In this document: one piece after another, positions 17,765 to 25,429 of the stretch
Position numbering within the stretch: the stretch's first letter is position 1
Layout of the letters: every line of letters starts with the position of its first letter
Origin: an uncultured Eubacteriales bacterium
Lineage (GTDB): Bacteria; Bacillota; Clostridia; Monoglobales; Monoglobaceae
DNA: 63,140 nucleotides
Direction: 5' to 3'
Assembly (NCBI GenBank): GCA_905201285.1
Contig: CAJKNM010000002.1
Span: 1-63,140 of the forward strand
Translations under genes and position numbers: made by a program
Notes under the pieces: model-generated
Database searches by the model: none
What the model was told of the DNA's origin: nothing
Seen by the model: only the letters and a program-made list of their open reading frames with translations

Positions 17765-20446
17765 TTATTCCTGAACAACCAGCTGAGGGTAATTTGAAAA
17801 TCCTGTTGAACCGATATACAATACAACATCATCGTTGTCCGTACCCGTAATCATCAGAGACAATATCTTGTCCCCATTAAATTCCTGTTTAACTATATTT
17901 GTTATATCGATGTCATAATACCTCTTCGGCTCTGATACAAGTTCAGACTTAGCAATAAGCTTTTTTACTTTTGGGGCGTTATCCCATGTGATTGAGTCGA
18001 TCGCCCAGTTGTCGTTTTGGATTTCATAAACCGAAATCGTTCCGAACTTGGTTGTTGAATACAACGTATCCGAATACAGTCTCAGTGTTGCCTTGCTGAC
18101 GCTTTTCAGCAATTTTAAGTCAAACTTTAAATATCCGTTTCTGTGCCAATCATCACCCTGTGGTGTAGCAAGTGCCGAACGCCCGATGAGGAAGTCGCCT
18201 ATCTCGTCTTTGCAGTTAGTCTTAGCAAATTTTCCGCTCTTTGTATATCCCTGGTCAGCCGCCTGAAGCACCGTACCCGGGCCGGGGTTAAATGTGCTGC
18301 AAACCGTACGCTTCTTATCGAAAAATTTCAATCCTTTTTTATTCAGGTTATAATACTCTTTCTCGCTTTCGACAAGATTATAAAGAAGCTGAGCCGTGAT
18401 TCCGCGGGTTAGCTCAGTATCACCGCCGAGGCCGTCGATACCCTCGAGAAGACCCATCTCCTTCGCCTGAGCCAATACATCAGTCTTCTTTTCCGTTCCC
18501 GAATCGCCGAGTGCAAGGTTCAAAATCCACGACAGAGCTTTATCTAAGCTTATCGGATTTGACAAATCCTCATAAGTGACGGATTTATCGAGTATTCCGA
18601 AATCACGTGCCGTATCGGCAAAGCCTGTTTCCTTCTTATCGGCCTCGAAATAATTTCCGTAGGTGTAAGCCTTCGCAAAGGTTTCAAGTCCCGCCGCCCT
18701 GACAAGCGCTTTTATAATCTCGTCACCGGTAATCTTTTCATCAGGCTTAAATTTTTTGTCCTTATCGGCTTTATAAATATTTAAAAAGTTCATAAGCTTT
18801 ATCGCGTCTTTATACGGGCTTTCTTCAATATCGGCCGGGGTTTTATCCTCTTCGGCATAATATTCCGCCGCACCCAAATCGGGGAGGTTGTTATAGAGCT
18901 TGTTTCCAAAATAGTCTCTCTTTCCGTTATTTTCTATAACCTTCCCCTTGTCGATACATGGTGAGTCTGCGCTGAGTTTATATCCGTCAACCGTGTTTAT
19001 GCCGGCTCTTCCGCTTCCCTTTAAAACAAACTTCGGGTCAGCAATAATTTTCTTGCTGTCTTTGGGCATAGACTCTTTTTCACGCTGCCACAGATTGTTT
19101 TCATATGACGGCTTTTCGGTTAGATTCTCCTGGCAAAACAGAGCCTCTCCCTCGCCCTCGTTGGCGAATATGTTGTTATAGAATCTGAGATCGCCGCCTA
19201 TTCCGCCCCAGTTATAAAACGAGATGTCTCTTGTTTTTATGCTTTTATCCACATAAAATGTGTTATTGTATATAATTGTCGGGGCTCTTCCGCCCTCCAC
19301 ATCGGTCGGTCCGATAAATCCGTTTATTCTGAAAATGTCCGTCCGGTCGTTCTGGCTTATGTTATATCTGACAGTGTTCCCGCCGTTGATTCCGTTTTCC
19401 GGACAGCAGATAAGAAGAAAGCCGCCGCCGTTGTTATGGCTGTAGTTATACTGAAGTGTTGTGTTCGTTGTGGCATGGTCTATATCAAAGCCCTGTTTAT
19501 CGGTTCCTCCCGGAACAGTATCATATGACTCGTTAAACTGCATAACCGCCCCTTCGGTTGCATAAACCCATATCGCCGCATTCGCCGCCAGGGTCTTTGT
19601 GCAGTTATGTATAGATGTGTTATACTCAAGTATCGGCTTATTCGATGATGTCACAACAATTCCATCACCCGCAACGTCCTTGACTATATTATTCCGAACA
19701 GCGACATTTTCGGATATCTTCCATACGGTTCTCTGTGGATTAACCCATGAGCTTCCCACAGACAGTCCCGAACGGTCACAATCCTCAATAAAGTTATTCT
19801 CAATAGTCACGCCGTTGAACCATGTAGGAACAGACGTTCCTCTGACACGAACGCCTAAAGCGGCTACTCCGTCTTTGATATGCTTGCTGTCCACGTCATG
19901 GACATAACAATCTCTGATTGTTATACCGTGAAGCTCGCCTTTGTCTTCACCCCACACCATAATGCCCGCAACTCCGCCGAGTTCCTCCTGGTCGGTTTCA
20001 AAATCATCATCATTCGTGACCTCAAGGTTTTCTATAACCCAATATTCCTGGTTATTGAGCATGACTGCCGGTTGTTGAATTCCGCCGCCGTTTATCACGG
20101 GGCGGCCTCCCCCTCCGTACATTCCGAGGGTGATCTCGCTTCCCTGTCTTCCGCTTCCCTTAGGCCAAAGCTGTCCGTTATACACAGTGTCTGCTTTAAA
20201 GAGAACCGAATCCCCCGCCTCAAAAGTTGTTGAATTAACCTTATCGAGAGTCTTCCATGCCTTGCCCTCGGAAAGGCCCGAATTATCATCACTTCCGTTT
20301 TCCGAATCGATGTAATATATCTTTGTCTCTGAACTCAAAAATTTCACATTTATTCCGACAAGGCCGCTTGCATAAGCAGGCGTCAAAACACACAGCTGAG
20401 CTGTCGCGGCGACCGCCGCAATAAGCTTTTTTAAAATACCTCTCAT
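17765..20446 (-). CDS. Secreted right-handed beta-helix protein with CBM96-like DNRLRE domain (paralogue)
   Basis: An 893-residue paralogue of the beta-helix protein encoded at 13711, alike along its full length: signal peptide (cleavage near AYAS), beta-helix beginning YYIDSENGSDDNSGLSEGKAWK, SLH-like helical segment with the shared phrase EITAQLLYNLVES-type (here GITAQLLYNLVES), and a terminal DNRLRE/CBM96-like domain ending SNYPQLVVQE. It lacks the extra 90-residue C-terminal module of its paralogue. The beta-helix cores carry nearly the same glycine- and asparagine-rich strip (QYNYSHNNGGGFLLICC), probably the functional face. The start ATG is preceded by GAGGTG. It is the first gene after the solute-binding protein. 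Confidence 0.87.
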   Translation of the reverse strand: MRGILKKLIAAVAATAQLCVLTPAYASGLVGINVKFLSSETKIYYIDSENGSDDNSGLSEGKAWKTLDKVNSTTFEAGDSVLFKADTVYNGQLWPKGSGRQGSEITLGMYGGGGRPVINGGGIQQPAVMLNNQEYWVIENLEVTNDDDFETDQEELGGVAGIMVWGEDKGELHGITIRDCYVHDVDSKHIKDGVAALGVRVRGTSVPTWFNGVTIENNFIEDCDRSGLSVGSSWVNPQRTVWKISENVAVRNNIVKDVAGDGIVVTSSNKPILEYNTSIHNCTKTLAANAAIWVYATEGAVMQFNESYDTVPGGTDKQGFDIDHATTNTTLQYNYSHNNGGGFLLICCPENGINGGNTVRYNISQNDRTDIFRINGFIGPTDVEGGRAPTIIYNNTFYVDKSIKTRDISFYNWGGIGGDLRFYNNIFANEGEGEALFCQENLTEKPSYENNLWQREKESMPKDSKKIIADPKFVLKGSGRAGINTVDGYKLSADSPCIDKGKVIENNGKRDYFGNKLYNNLPDLGAAEYYAEEDKTPADIEESPYKDAIKLMNFLNIYKADKDKKFKPDEKITGDEIIKALVRAAGLETFAKAYTYGNYFEADKKETGFADTARDFGILDKSVTYEDLSNPISLDKALSWILNLALGDSGTEKKTDVLAQAKEMGLLEGIDGLGGDTELTRGITAQLLYNLVESEKEYYNLNKKGLKFFDKKRTVCSTFNPGPGTVLQAADQGYTKSGKFAKTNCKDEIGDFLIGRSALATPQGDDWHRNGYLKFDLKLLKSVSKATLRLYSDTLYSTTKFGTISVYEIQNDNWAIDSITWDNAPKVKKLIAKSELVSEPKRYYDIDITNIVKQEFNGDKILSLMITGTDNDDVVLYIGSTGFSNYPQLVVQE

Positions 20447-20478
20447 ACTTTCACCTCGTTCTTTTTTAATTTAATGCG

Positions 20479-20540
20479 AAAACCGCTTGATTCATATTAA
20501 ATCCTTTTAAGAGCTTTTCAGCAAACAATCAAGCGGTTTT
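20479..20540 (-). terminator. Long inverted repeat between the binding-protein gene and the beta-helix genes
   Basis: Two 14-nt arms (AAAACCGCTTGATT and AATCAAGCGGTTTT) pair perfectly across a loop of about 34 nt. On the minus strand the second arm ends in TTTT. It may terminate part of the transcripts leaving the transporter genes or protect the transporter mRNA. Confidence 0.5.
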
Positions 20541-20552
20541 TCGGTTATTCTT

Positions 20553-22151
20553 TTAAAGTCCAAGCTTTTTCGCGCCTTCGTTAAGAGCCTCTGTATAATT
20601 ATTTCCGCCTACCGACTTCCAGTCGTTTGCATACGCCTCGAAATCGGCATCGAAGTTATCACTCTGGGTAATAAGCTTAGCAAGGCCTTGATAAACAGCG
20701 TCTTTAAGCTGTTTTATTTCAGCCGAGTCAACCTTATCTACAACCGATACGAAATAGAGCGGATCGACCTTTGCCGCCTTCGTAAACGCCGCAAGCGAGC
20801 CTTTATAGTCTTCGGGATTCTGTGTGTTTTCGCATACAAACCTAAAGTCCTTATGTGCAACAAGGTGACAGAAGTTAGCGGATTTATCCTTCTCGGAAAG
20901 CTCAATGGGATAACCCGATGAATTATCCGGGAGGAGGCTTATATACTTTCGGTTTTCTTCTTTATAATCAACATTCGGCTCCCCGAGTGAGCAAAGCTTT
21001 GAGCCTTCTTCAGAGCACAGAAATTCAAGAAGCGCAAGCGCCTTATCACGCTTTTCTTCGCTTATATCCGCTCTTATCGCCGTCGCCGTCCAAAAATTAT
21101 ATGTTCCCATAACGCGAACAGTTCCGTCAAAACCTTCGAGCGGCTCTTTCAAATATGTGAATACCTCCTTCGGATCCTTATCGGGATATGCCGACCGGAA
21201 CTGATTATATACCTTGTTATACGAAGGCCCTGCATTATATACCAGCATACCTTCACGACCCGACACGAAATTTTCAAGCGCTTTATCACTTCCCATAGTC
21301 AAAAAGTCGGTGTCGAGAAGCTTTTCGTCATAGCACTTTTTAAGGAAGGACGCGGCCTTTTTCATATTATCCGAAATACACTCGGGCTTCCACTGATCTC
21401 CGTCCTTATAATAGTACTCAAATGATGTGTTAAATGAGTTAATGAACGGATACAGCCACCATACTCCGCCGCCGCAGAAGCCGTATGTATCCTGCTTTCC
21501 GTTTCCGTCGGGATCATTTTCTCTGAACGCCTTCGCCACATTATAGAACTCCTCCATCGTGGTCGGCTCTTTCAGACCGAGCTTATCGAGCCAGTCCTTT
21601 CGGATATAAATCGCCTGCCCTGCGCACACCGCGTCGCTTGAGCTTAAATCATTATCAACCGGAAGCGAATAGTGCTTTCCGTTCTGTAATAATGTGAAAT
21701 CCTTAAACTTATCAAGCTAACGGGATAGGTTCGGATACTTTTCGGGCGTAACATAATCCGAAAGGCATAGCAGTATACCGTCTTCAAGCCACTTATTATA
21801 AACCTCTTTGTTTTCAAGACCCTTTGTAACAAATACATCGGGTACATCGCCCGAAGCGACAAGGATTCCGAGACGCTCCTCCCAATTCTTTTCGCTTGCG
21901 TTTACCGGATTGATTCTTACACCGACTTTTTTCTTAATCTGATCATAAATATAATCGTCCGTGTCCTTTGCGGCATTTTCAAACTGCCAACCGAATACCG
22001 AAAGCTCGACATCTCCGCCGGCGGAGACATCGGACTTTTTCGTTCCGCAGCCGGTGAGTGCCGTTACCGCGGTCGCTCCCGCAAGCAAAAGCATCAGGCT
22101 TCTTTTCAAAAAGTTTTTTACATTGTGTTTTGATAATCTTTTCATTTCCAT
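20553..22151 (-). pseudogene. CUT1-family extracellular solute-binding lipoprotein interrupted by an in-frame TAG
   Basis: The binding protein for an oligosaccharide ABC importer (LplA/YtcQ-like, about 532 codons). Its signal peptide ends in the lipobox LTGC (C35), and the mature protein follows the family pattern (ELSVFGW, GDVPDVFVTKG, IYIRKDWLDKLGLKEPTTMEEF). Codon 145 (21719-21717) is TAG, directly after KYPNLSR. The same frame then continues without shift (LDKFKDFTLLQNGKHYSLPV) to the normal end, so only one base need differ from a working gene. TAG is an ordinary stop elsewhere in the window. This may be a recent null mutation, a sequencing error, or amber read-through. ATG 22145 has better AGGAGG spacing than 22151. 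Confidence 0.85.
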
Positions 22152-22202
22152 CTTCCTCCTGAAACTGAATTTTTATATGCTTCGTTTAATTTATTTTTAA
22201 TT

Positions 22203-23078
22203 TTATCCCTTTACCGCCCCGAGCGTTACTCCCTTTACGAAATACTTCTGTATAAACGGATAGATAATTGCAACGGGCAGAACAGAAACTATTACAACCG
22301 CCATCTTGATTGAATCCCCTACCACATATTCGCTTGAAACGTAAGCCGAGCCGACGCTCTCTGTATCACTCGATATAAGTATTTCTCGGAGAATCATAAC
22401 GAACGGCCACTTTGATTTATCGTTTATATAAATCATCGCGTTATACCAGCCATTCCATCTGTCAACCGCAAAAAACAGCGCGAATGTGGCTATAACCGGA
22501 ACCGAGAGCGGCATTATAATGCTGAATAAAATTCTAAATGTATTCGCCCCGTCTATACTTGCCGACTCTTCCAAATCGGCGGGAATACCTTCAAAAAAGC
22601 TCTTCATAATCAGCATATTATAACAGCTGAAGCCAAACGGCGCTATAAGAGACCAAACACTGTTTATCATATGAAGTCCGCGCATAAGAAGATAGTTCGC
22701 TATAAGTCCGCCGTTAAAAAACATTGTTATTAAAAACAGTGCAAAAAAGAACTTTCTTCCCGGCAGGCTTTTCTTTGCTATTGCATACGATGCAAATACC
22801 GTTACAAAAAGCTGATATACTGTACCTATAACCGTCACGAGCGCTGATATTCCGAGCGATGATACGAATTTCGACGAATTAAGTATGTATTTATACGCCT
22901 CAAAGGTCACTCTTTTAGGAAAAAGAGTAAATGCCGACTGAACCGCCAAATCATATGGCAAAAGCGACCTGACGATAACATAGTAAAACGGCAGAAGCAT
23001 AATAAGCGCTACAATTATAAGCAACACCGTATTAACCGAATCAAAAATAATATCCCCTATACTTCTTCTTTTTAACAT
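22203..23078 (-). CDS. CUT1 sugar ABC transporter permease (LplC/YtcP-like)
   Basis: A 291-residue inner-membrane subunit with six predicted transmembrane helices. It has the permease EAA-type loop (LEESASIDGANTFRILFSIIMPLSVP) that docks on the ATPase. The C-terminus IIYPFIQKYFVKGVTLGAVKG is diagnostic of the second CUT1 permease (MalG/LplC type). It lies 9 bp after the partner permease and just before the binding-protein gene. No ATPase gene is present, so the importer probably uses a shared MsmK/MsmX-type ATPase encoded elsewhere, as is usual for this family. Confidence 0.93.
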   Translation of the reverse strand: MLKRRSIGDIIFDSVNTVLLIIVALIMLLPFYYVIVRSLLPYDLAVQSAFTLFPKRVTFEAYKYILNSSKFVSSLGISALVTVIGTVYQLFVTVFASYAIAKKSLPGRKFFFALFLITMFFNGGLIANYLLMRGLHMINSVWSLIAPFGFSCYNMLIMKSFFEGIPADLEESASIDGANTFRILFSIIMPLSVPVIATFALFFAVDRWNGWYNAMIYINDKSKWPFVMILREILISSDTESVGSAYVSSEYVVGDSIKMAVVIVSVLPVAIIYPFIQKYFVKGVTLGAVKG

Positions 23079-23087
23079 TTTCTCACC

Positions 23088-24026
23088 TCAATAAAGACTG
23101 CTTCCGTTGATTTTTTTAGATAAAACATTTCCCATTAAAAGCATTGCACAGTTAATTATATTAAGGAACAAGCTGACCGCGCCCGCCATACTGAACCGGC
23201 CGTCCACAATACCCAATCTGTATACATAGGTATCTATAACATCACCTACATCGTAAACCGCAGGGTTAATAAGGTTAAACATCTGGTCAAGACCACCGTT
23301 CATTATCTGACCCATTCTGAGTACCAGCATAACCGAAATCGTAGGCATAATTGCCGGAACCGTAATATGTATAATCTGCTTCATGCGGCTTGCACCGTCA
23401 AGCATCGCCGCCTCATAATATTCGGGCGAAACATTCGCGAGAGCGGCAAGATACAAAATCGTTCCCCAGCCCGCTTCCTTCCATATCTGTGAAAGCACAA
23501 CGATAGGTCTGAATGTTTTCGGGTTCGCCAGGAACTTCACAGGATCTCCTCCAAGGCTTTGAATAATCGTATTCATAATTCCGTCTGTCGATAAAATATT
23601 AAACATAATTCCCGATACAACAACCCACGATATAAAGTGCGGCAGATACACAACAGTCTGCGTAACGCGCAAAAACACTTTATTTCTGACCTCGTTCAGC
23701 ATAAGCGCAAGTATTATAGGTGCCGGAAAGTCAAAAATCAATCGTATGAAATTGATAACAAGAGTGTTTTTGAATACCTGCCAGAACTTCGCCATACCGA
23801 AAAGCTTTGTGAAATTATCAAACCCAACCCATGGACTTCCGAGTATTCCCTTTACTGAGGAATAGTTTTTAAACGCGACCGTTGCACCATACATGGGAAC
23901 ATAGCAAAATATTATAATAAAAATCAATGCCGGTGCAAGCAAAACATAATATTGCCAGTGTTCGCAAATACGTGTACTTAACGATTTAACCTGTGTTTTT
24001 CCTTTTACTTTCTTTTTTGGAATCAT
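23088..24026 (-). CDS. CUT1 sugar ABC transporter permease (LplB/YteP-like)
   Basis: A 312-residue permease of the LplB/YteP branch, first gene of the transporter set. A basic cytoplasmic N-terminus precedes the first helix (YYVLLAPALIFIIIFCYVPMYG), and the EAA loop reads YEAAMLDGASRMKQIIHITVPAIMP. In related loci the YteP/YtcP/YtcQ import system takes up unsaturated oligosaccharides released from pectic or other uronic polymers. The beta-helix proteins downstream fit a lyase-generated substrate, but that is inference. The start ATG follows GAGGG. Confidence 0.93.
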   Translation of the reverse strand: MIPKKKVKGKTQVKSLSTRICEHWQYYVLLAPALIFIIIFCYVPMYGATVAFKNYSSVKGILGSPWVGFDNFTKLFGMAKFWQVFKNTLVINFIRLIFDFPAPIILALMLNEVRNKVFLRVTQTVVYLPHFISWVVVSGIMFNILSTDGIMNTIIQSLGGDPVKFLANPKTFRPIVVLSQIWKEAGWGTILYLAALANVSPEYYEAAMLDGASRMKQIIHITVPAIMPTISVMLVLRMGQIMNGGLDQMFNLINPAVYDVGDVIDTYVYRLGIVDGRFSMAGAVSLFLNIINCAMLLMGNVLSKKINGSSLY

Positions 24027-24290
24027 TATAAGCCCTCATCTCCGTCTGTTTTTGTCGGCTTGTCGCATATACCGTCAAAATATCTGTCATCAAAGATACG
24101 AATATGCCCAAGCACTTTCCTTTTTGTATATTTTAAACTAATTATTTGAACTTTTACATTTCTTTTTTTGCTCTTTTTTATGTGTTTTGATTACTTTGTT
24201 AAAAAAATGGAATAATTAATGTTCGTGTCGAAAAAGAAATATTGTAAATATAGAAAATCCGCAGATGTATAAGTCCGGATAAAAGAAAAA
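24027..24290. other. AT-rich intergenic region upstream of the glycan locus
   Basis: No credible open reading frame. It must hold the promoter of the transporter genes and presumably the YesN operator. I see several A/T-rich near-matches to a -10 box but no pair of boxes with good spacing, which fits a promoter needing an activator. Confidence 0.5.
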
Positions 24291-24322
24291 CGGAGCAGCT
24301 CCGCAGGTTTGGAGCTACTCCG
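24291..24322 (-). terminator. Intrinsic terminator of the repeat lipoprotein gene
   Basis: A 12-bp stem (CGGAGTAGCTCC pairing with GGAGCTGCTCCG with one mismatch) is followed on the minus strand by TTTTTCTTTT. Confidence 0.85.
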
Positions 24323-24339
24323 TAAAAATCCTTATGTGG

Positions 24340-24918
24340 TTAAAGCTTTTTTGCTGTTTCAAGTTCGCCTTCAAAACGCTTGCTTACCTTGTCGAAATCC
24401 TCGTTTCCCTCGCCGAAATAGTGCTTGACCATTGCCTTTGTATCTGACCCGAGCTTACTGAGATTTTCGTCGGCTGTCTTGCCTTTTCCGATTGCCTCAA
24501 GTTTGTTACCCGCTTCATACATTTTCTTTGCAGCATCTTTATTATTATCGTAAACACCGTTTTTGACTTTGTCATAATTATCGCTTATGGTGCTGACAAG
24601 GCCACGAATGTCGTCTTTTGACGCTGAATCAGGGTTTATGTCATTTTCAACCTTACCGAACTCGTCGGCCACGTCTGACCAAGCATAATTTATAGCGCCG
24701 CCGAAGCCTTTTACCGCATTGCCGGCTCCGTTTGCCGCGTCTTTTACCGCATTGCCGGCGCCTTCGGCAACATCTTTCGCCGCGTTACCCGCGCCGTTTG
24801 CTGCGTCCTGAACCGCATTCCCCGCTTCGTTTGCCGCATTGTTCGCATTGTTTGAACCACAGCCGGCAAGACACAGTATTAATGACGCCATAGTTATCCC
24901 AAGAACTATCTTTTTCAC
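24340..24918 (-). CDS. Small lipoprotein with 11-residue Ala/Asn/Gly repeats
   Basis: A 192-residue exported lipoprotein with signal peptide and lipobox LAGC (C20). Residues about 31-75 are four near-identical 11-residue repeats of the form GNAVKDAANGA, an alanine-rich 11-mer periodicity like that of LEA-type or apolipoprotein amphipathic helices. The rest (about 76-192) is charged and helical with no family I recognise. The start is GTG 24918, preceded by GAGGTGA at good spacing. It has its own terminator and is probably a single-gene unit. A surface or stress-related structural role is only a guess. Confidence 0.8.
   Translation of the reverse strand: MKKIVLGITMASLILCLAGCGSNNANNAANEAGNAVQDAANGAGNAAKDVAEGAGNAVKDAANGAGNAVKGFGGAINYAWSDVADEFGKVENDINPDSASKDDIRGLVSTISDNYDKVKNGVYDNNKDAAKKMYEAGNKLEAIGKGKTADENLSKLGSDTKAMVKHYFGEGNEDFDKVSKRFEGELETAKKL
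24709..24840. repeat. Four tandem 33-bp repeats inside the lipoprotein gene
   Basis: Units at 24709-24741, 24742-24774, 24775-24807 and 24808-24840 are in frame and encode the 11-residue repeats. The second and fourth are more diverged, so the array can be ordered but is old enough to have drifted. Confidence 0.85.
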
Positions 24919-25009
24919 GTTAAATCACCTCATATTATTTTGATTATATTATGTTACGCCGCTATTATTTGTCAAAACAATATAAAATATGCAAAAAAAT
25001 AAGGAATAT

Positions 25010-25041
25010 AAAAAGCGTACCGTTACACCGATACGCTTTTT
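25010..25041 (-). terminator. Intrinsic terminator of the alaS-hinT unit
   Basis: A hairpin with arms AAAAAGCGTA and TACGCTTTTT (one internal mismatch pair) lies about 30 bp after the hinT stop. The T-rich arm lies on both strands, so it could act in either direction. Confidence 0.7.
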
Positions 25042-25070
25042 CGTTTTTGCTCTTTGCTGAATTTTAATAA

Positions 25071-25415
25071 TCAGCCCGGAGGCCATTGAAGGTTCCTGCC
25101 TGCGAGCAGGTGAAAATGAAGGTGGCCGACAGTCTGACCGCCGTCTTTTCCACAGTTGTTTACTATCCTCCAGCCGTTTTCGGCAAAGCCTTTTTCCTTC
25201 GCAATTTTTGCCGCGGCGGAGAAAATGTGGCCCACTATCGCCGAATTCTCATCGGTGAGGTCATTCCCCGACGCAATATGGTCCTTCGGCACAATTATAA
25301 TGTGAAACGGAGCCTGTGGGTCAATATCGTTAAAGGCATAGACGTTATCGTCCTCATACACCTTTGTCGATGGAATTTCACCGTTTATAATTTTACAAAA
25401 AAGACAATCACTCAT
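25071..25415 (-). CDS. hinT: HIT family nucleotide-binding protein (HinT-like)
   Basis: A 114-residue histidine-triad protein, normal length for HinT purine-nucleoside phosphoramidases. It begins with the family's zinc/fold segment SDCLFCKIINGEIPS and has YEDDNVYAFNDIDPQAP and the active-site triad GHLHFHLL. It hydrolyses AMP-NH2-type or aminoacyl-adenylate substrates in the cytoplasm. It follows alaS by 14 bp with an AAAAGGGGATG ribosome binding site, so it is cotranscribed. HinT acting on aminoacyl-AMP makes the pairing with a tRNA synthetase sensible. Confidence 0.92.
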   Translation of the reverse strand: MSDCLFCKIINGEIPSTKVYEDDNVYAFNDIDPQAPFHIIIVPKDHIASGNDLTDENSAIVGHIFSAAAKIAKEKGFAENGWRIVNNCGKDGGQTVGHLHFHLLAGRNLQWPPG

Positions 25416-25429
25416 ATGCTCATCCCCTT

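Noticed and set aside
21717..21719. General reassignment of TAG as a sense codon
   Set aside because: TAG is a plausible normal stop for the first capsid gene, and only the binding protein gene shows an internal TAG; a genome-wide code change would leave more signs.
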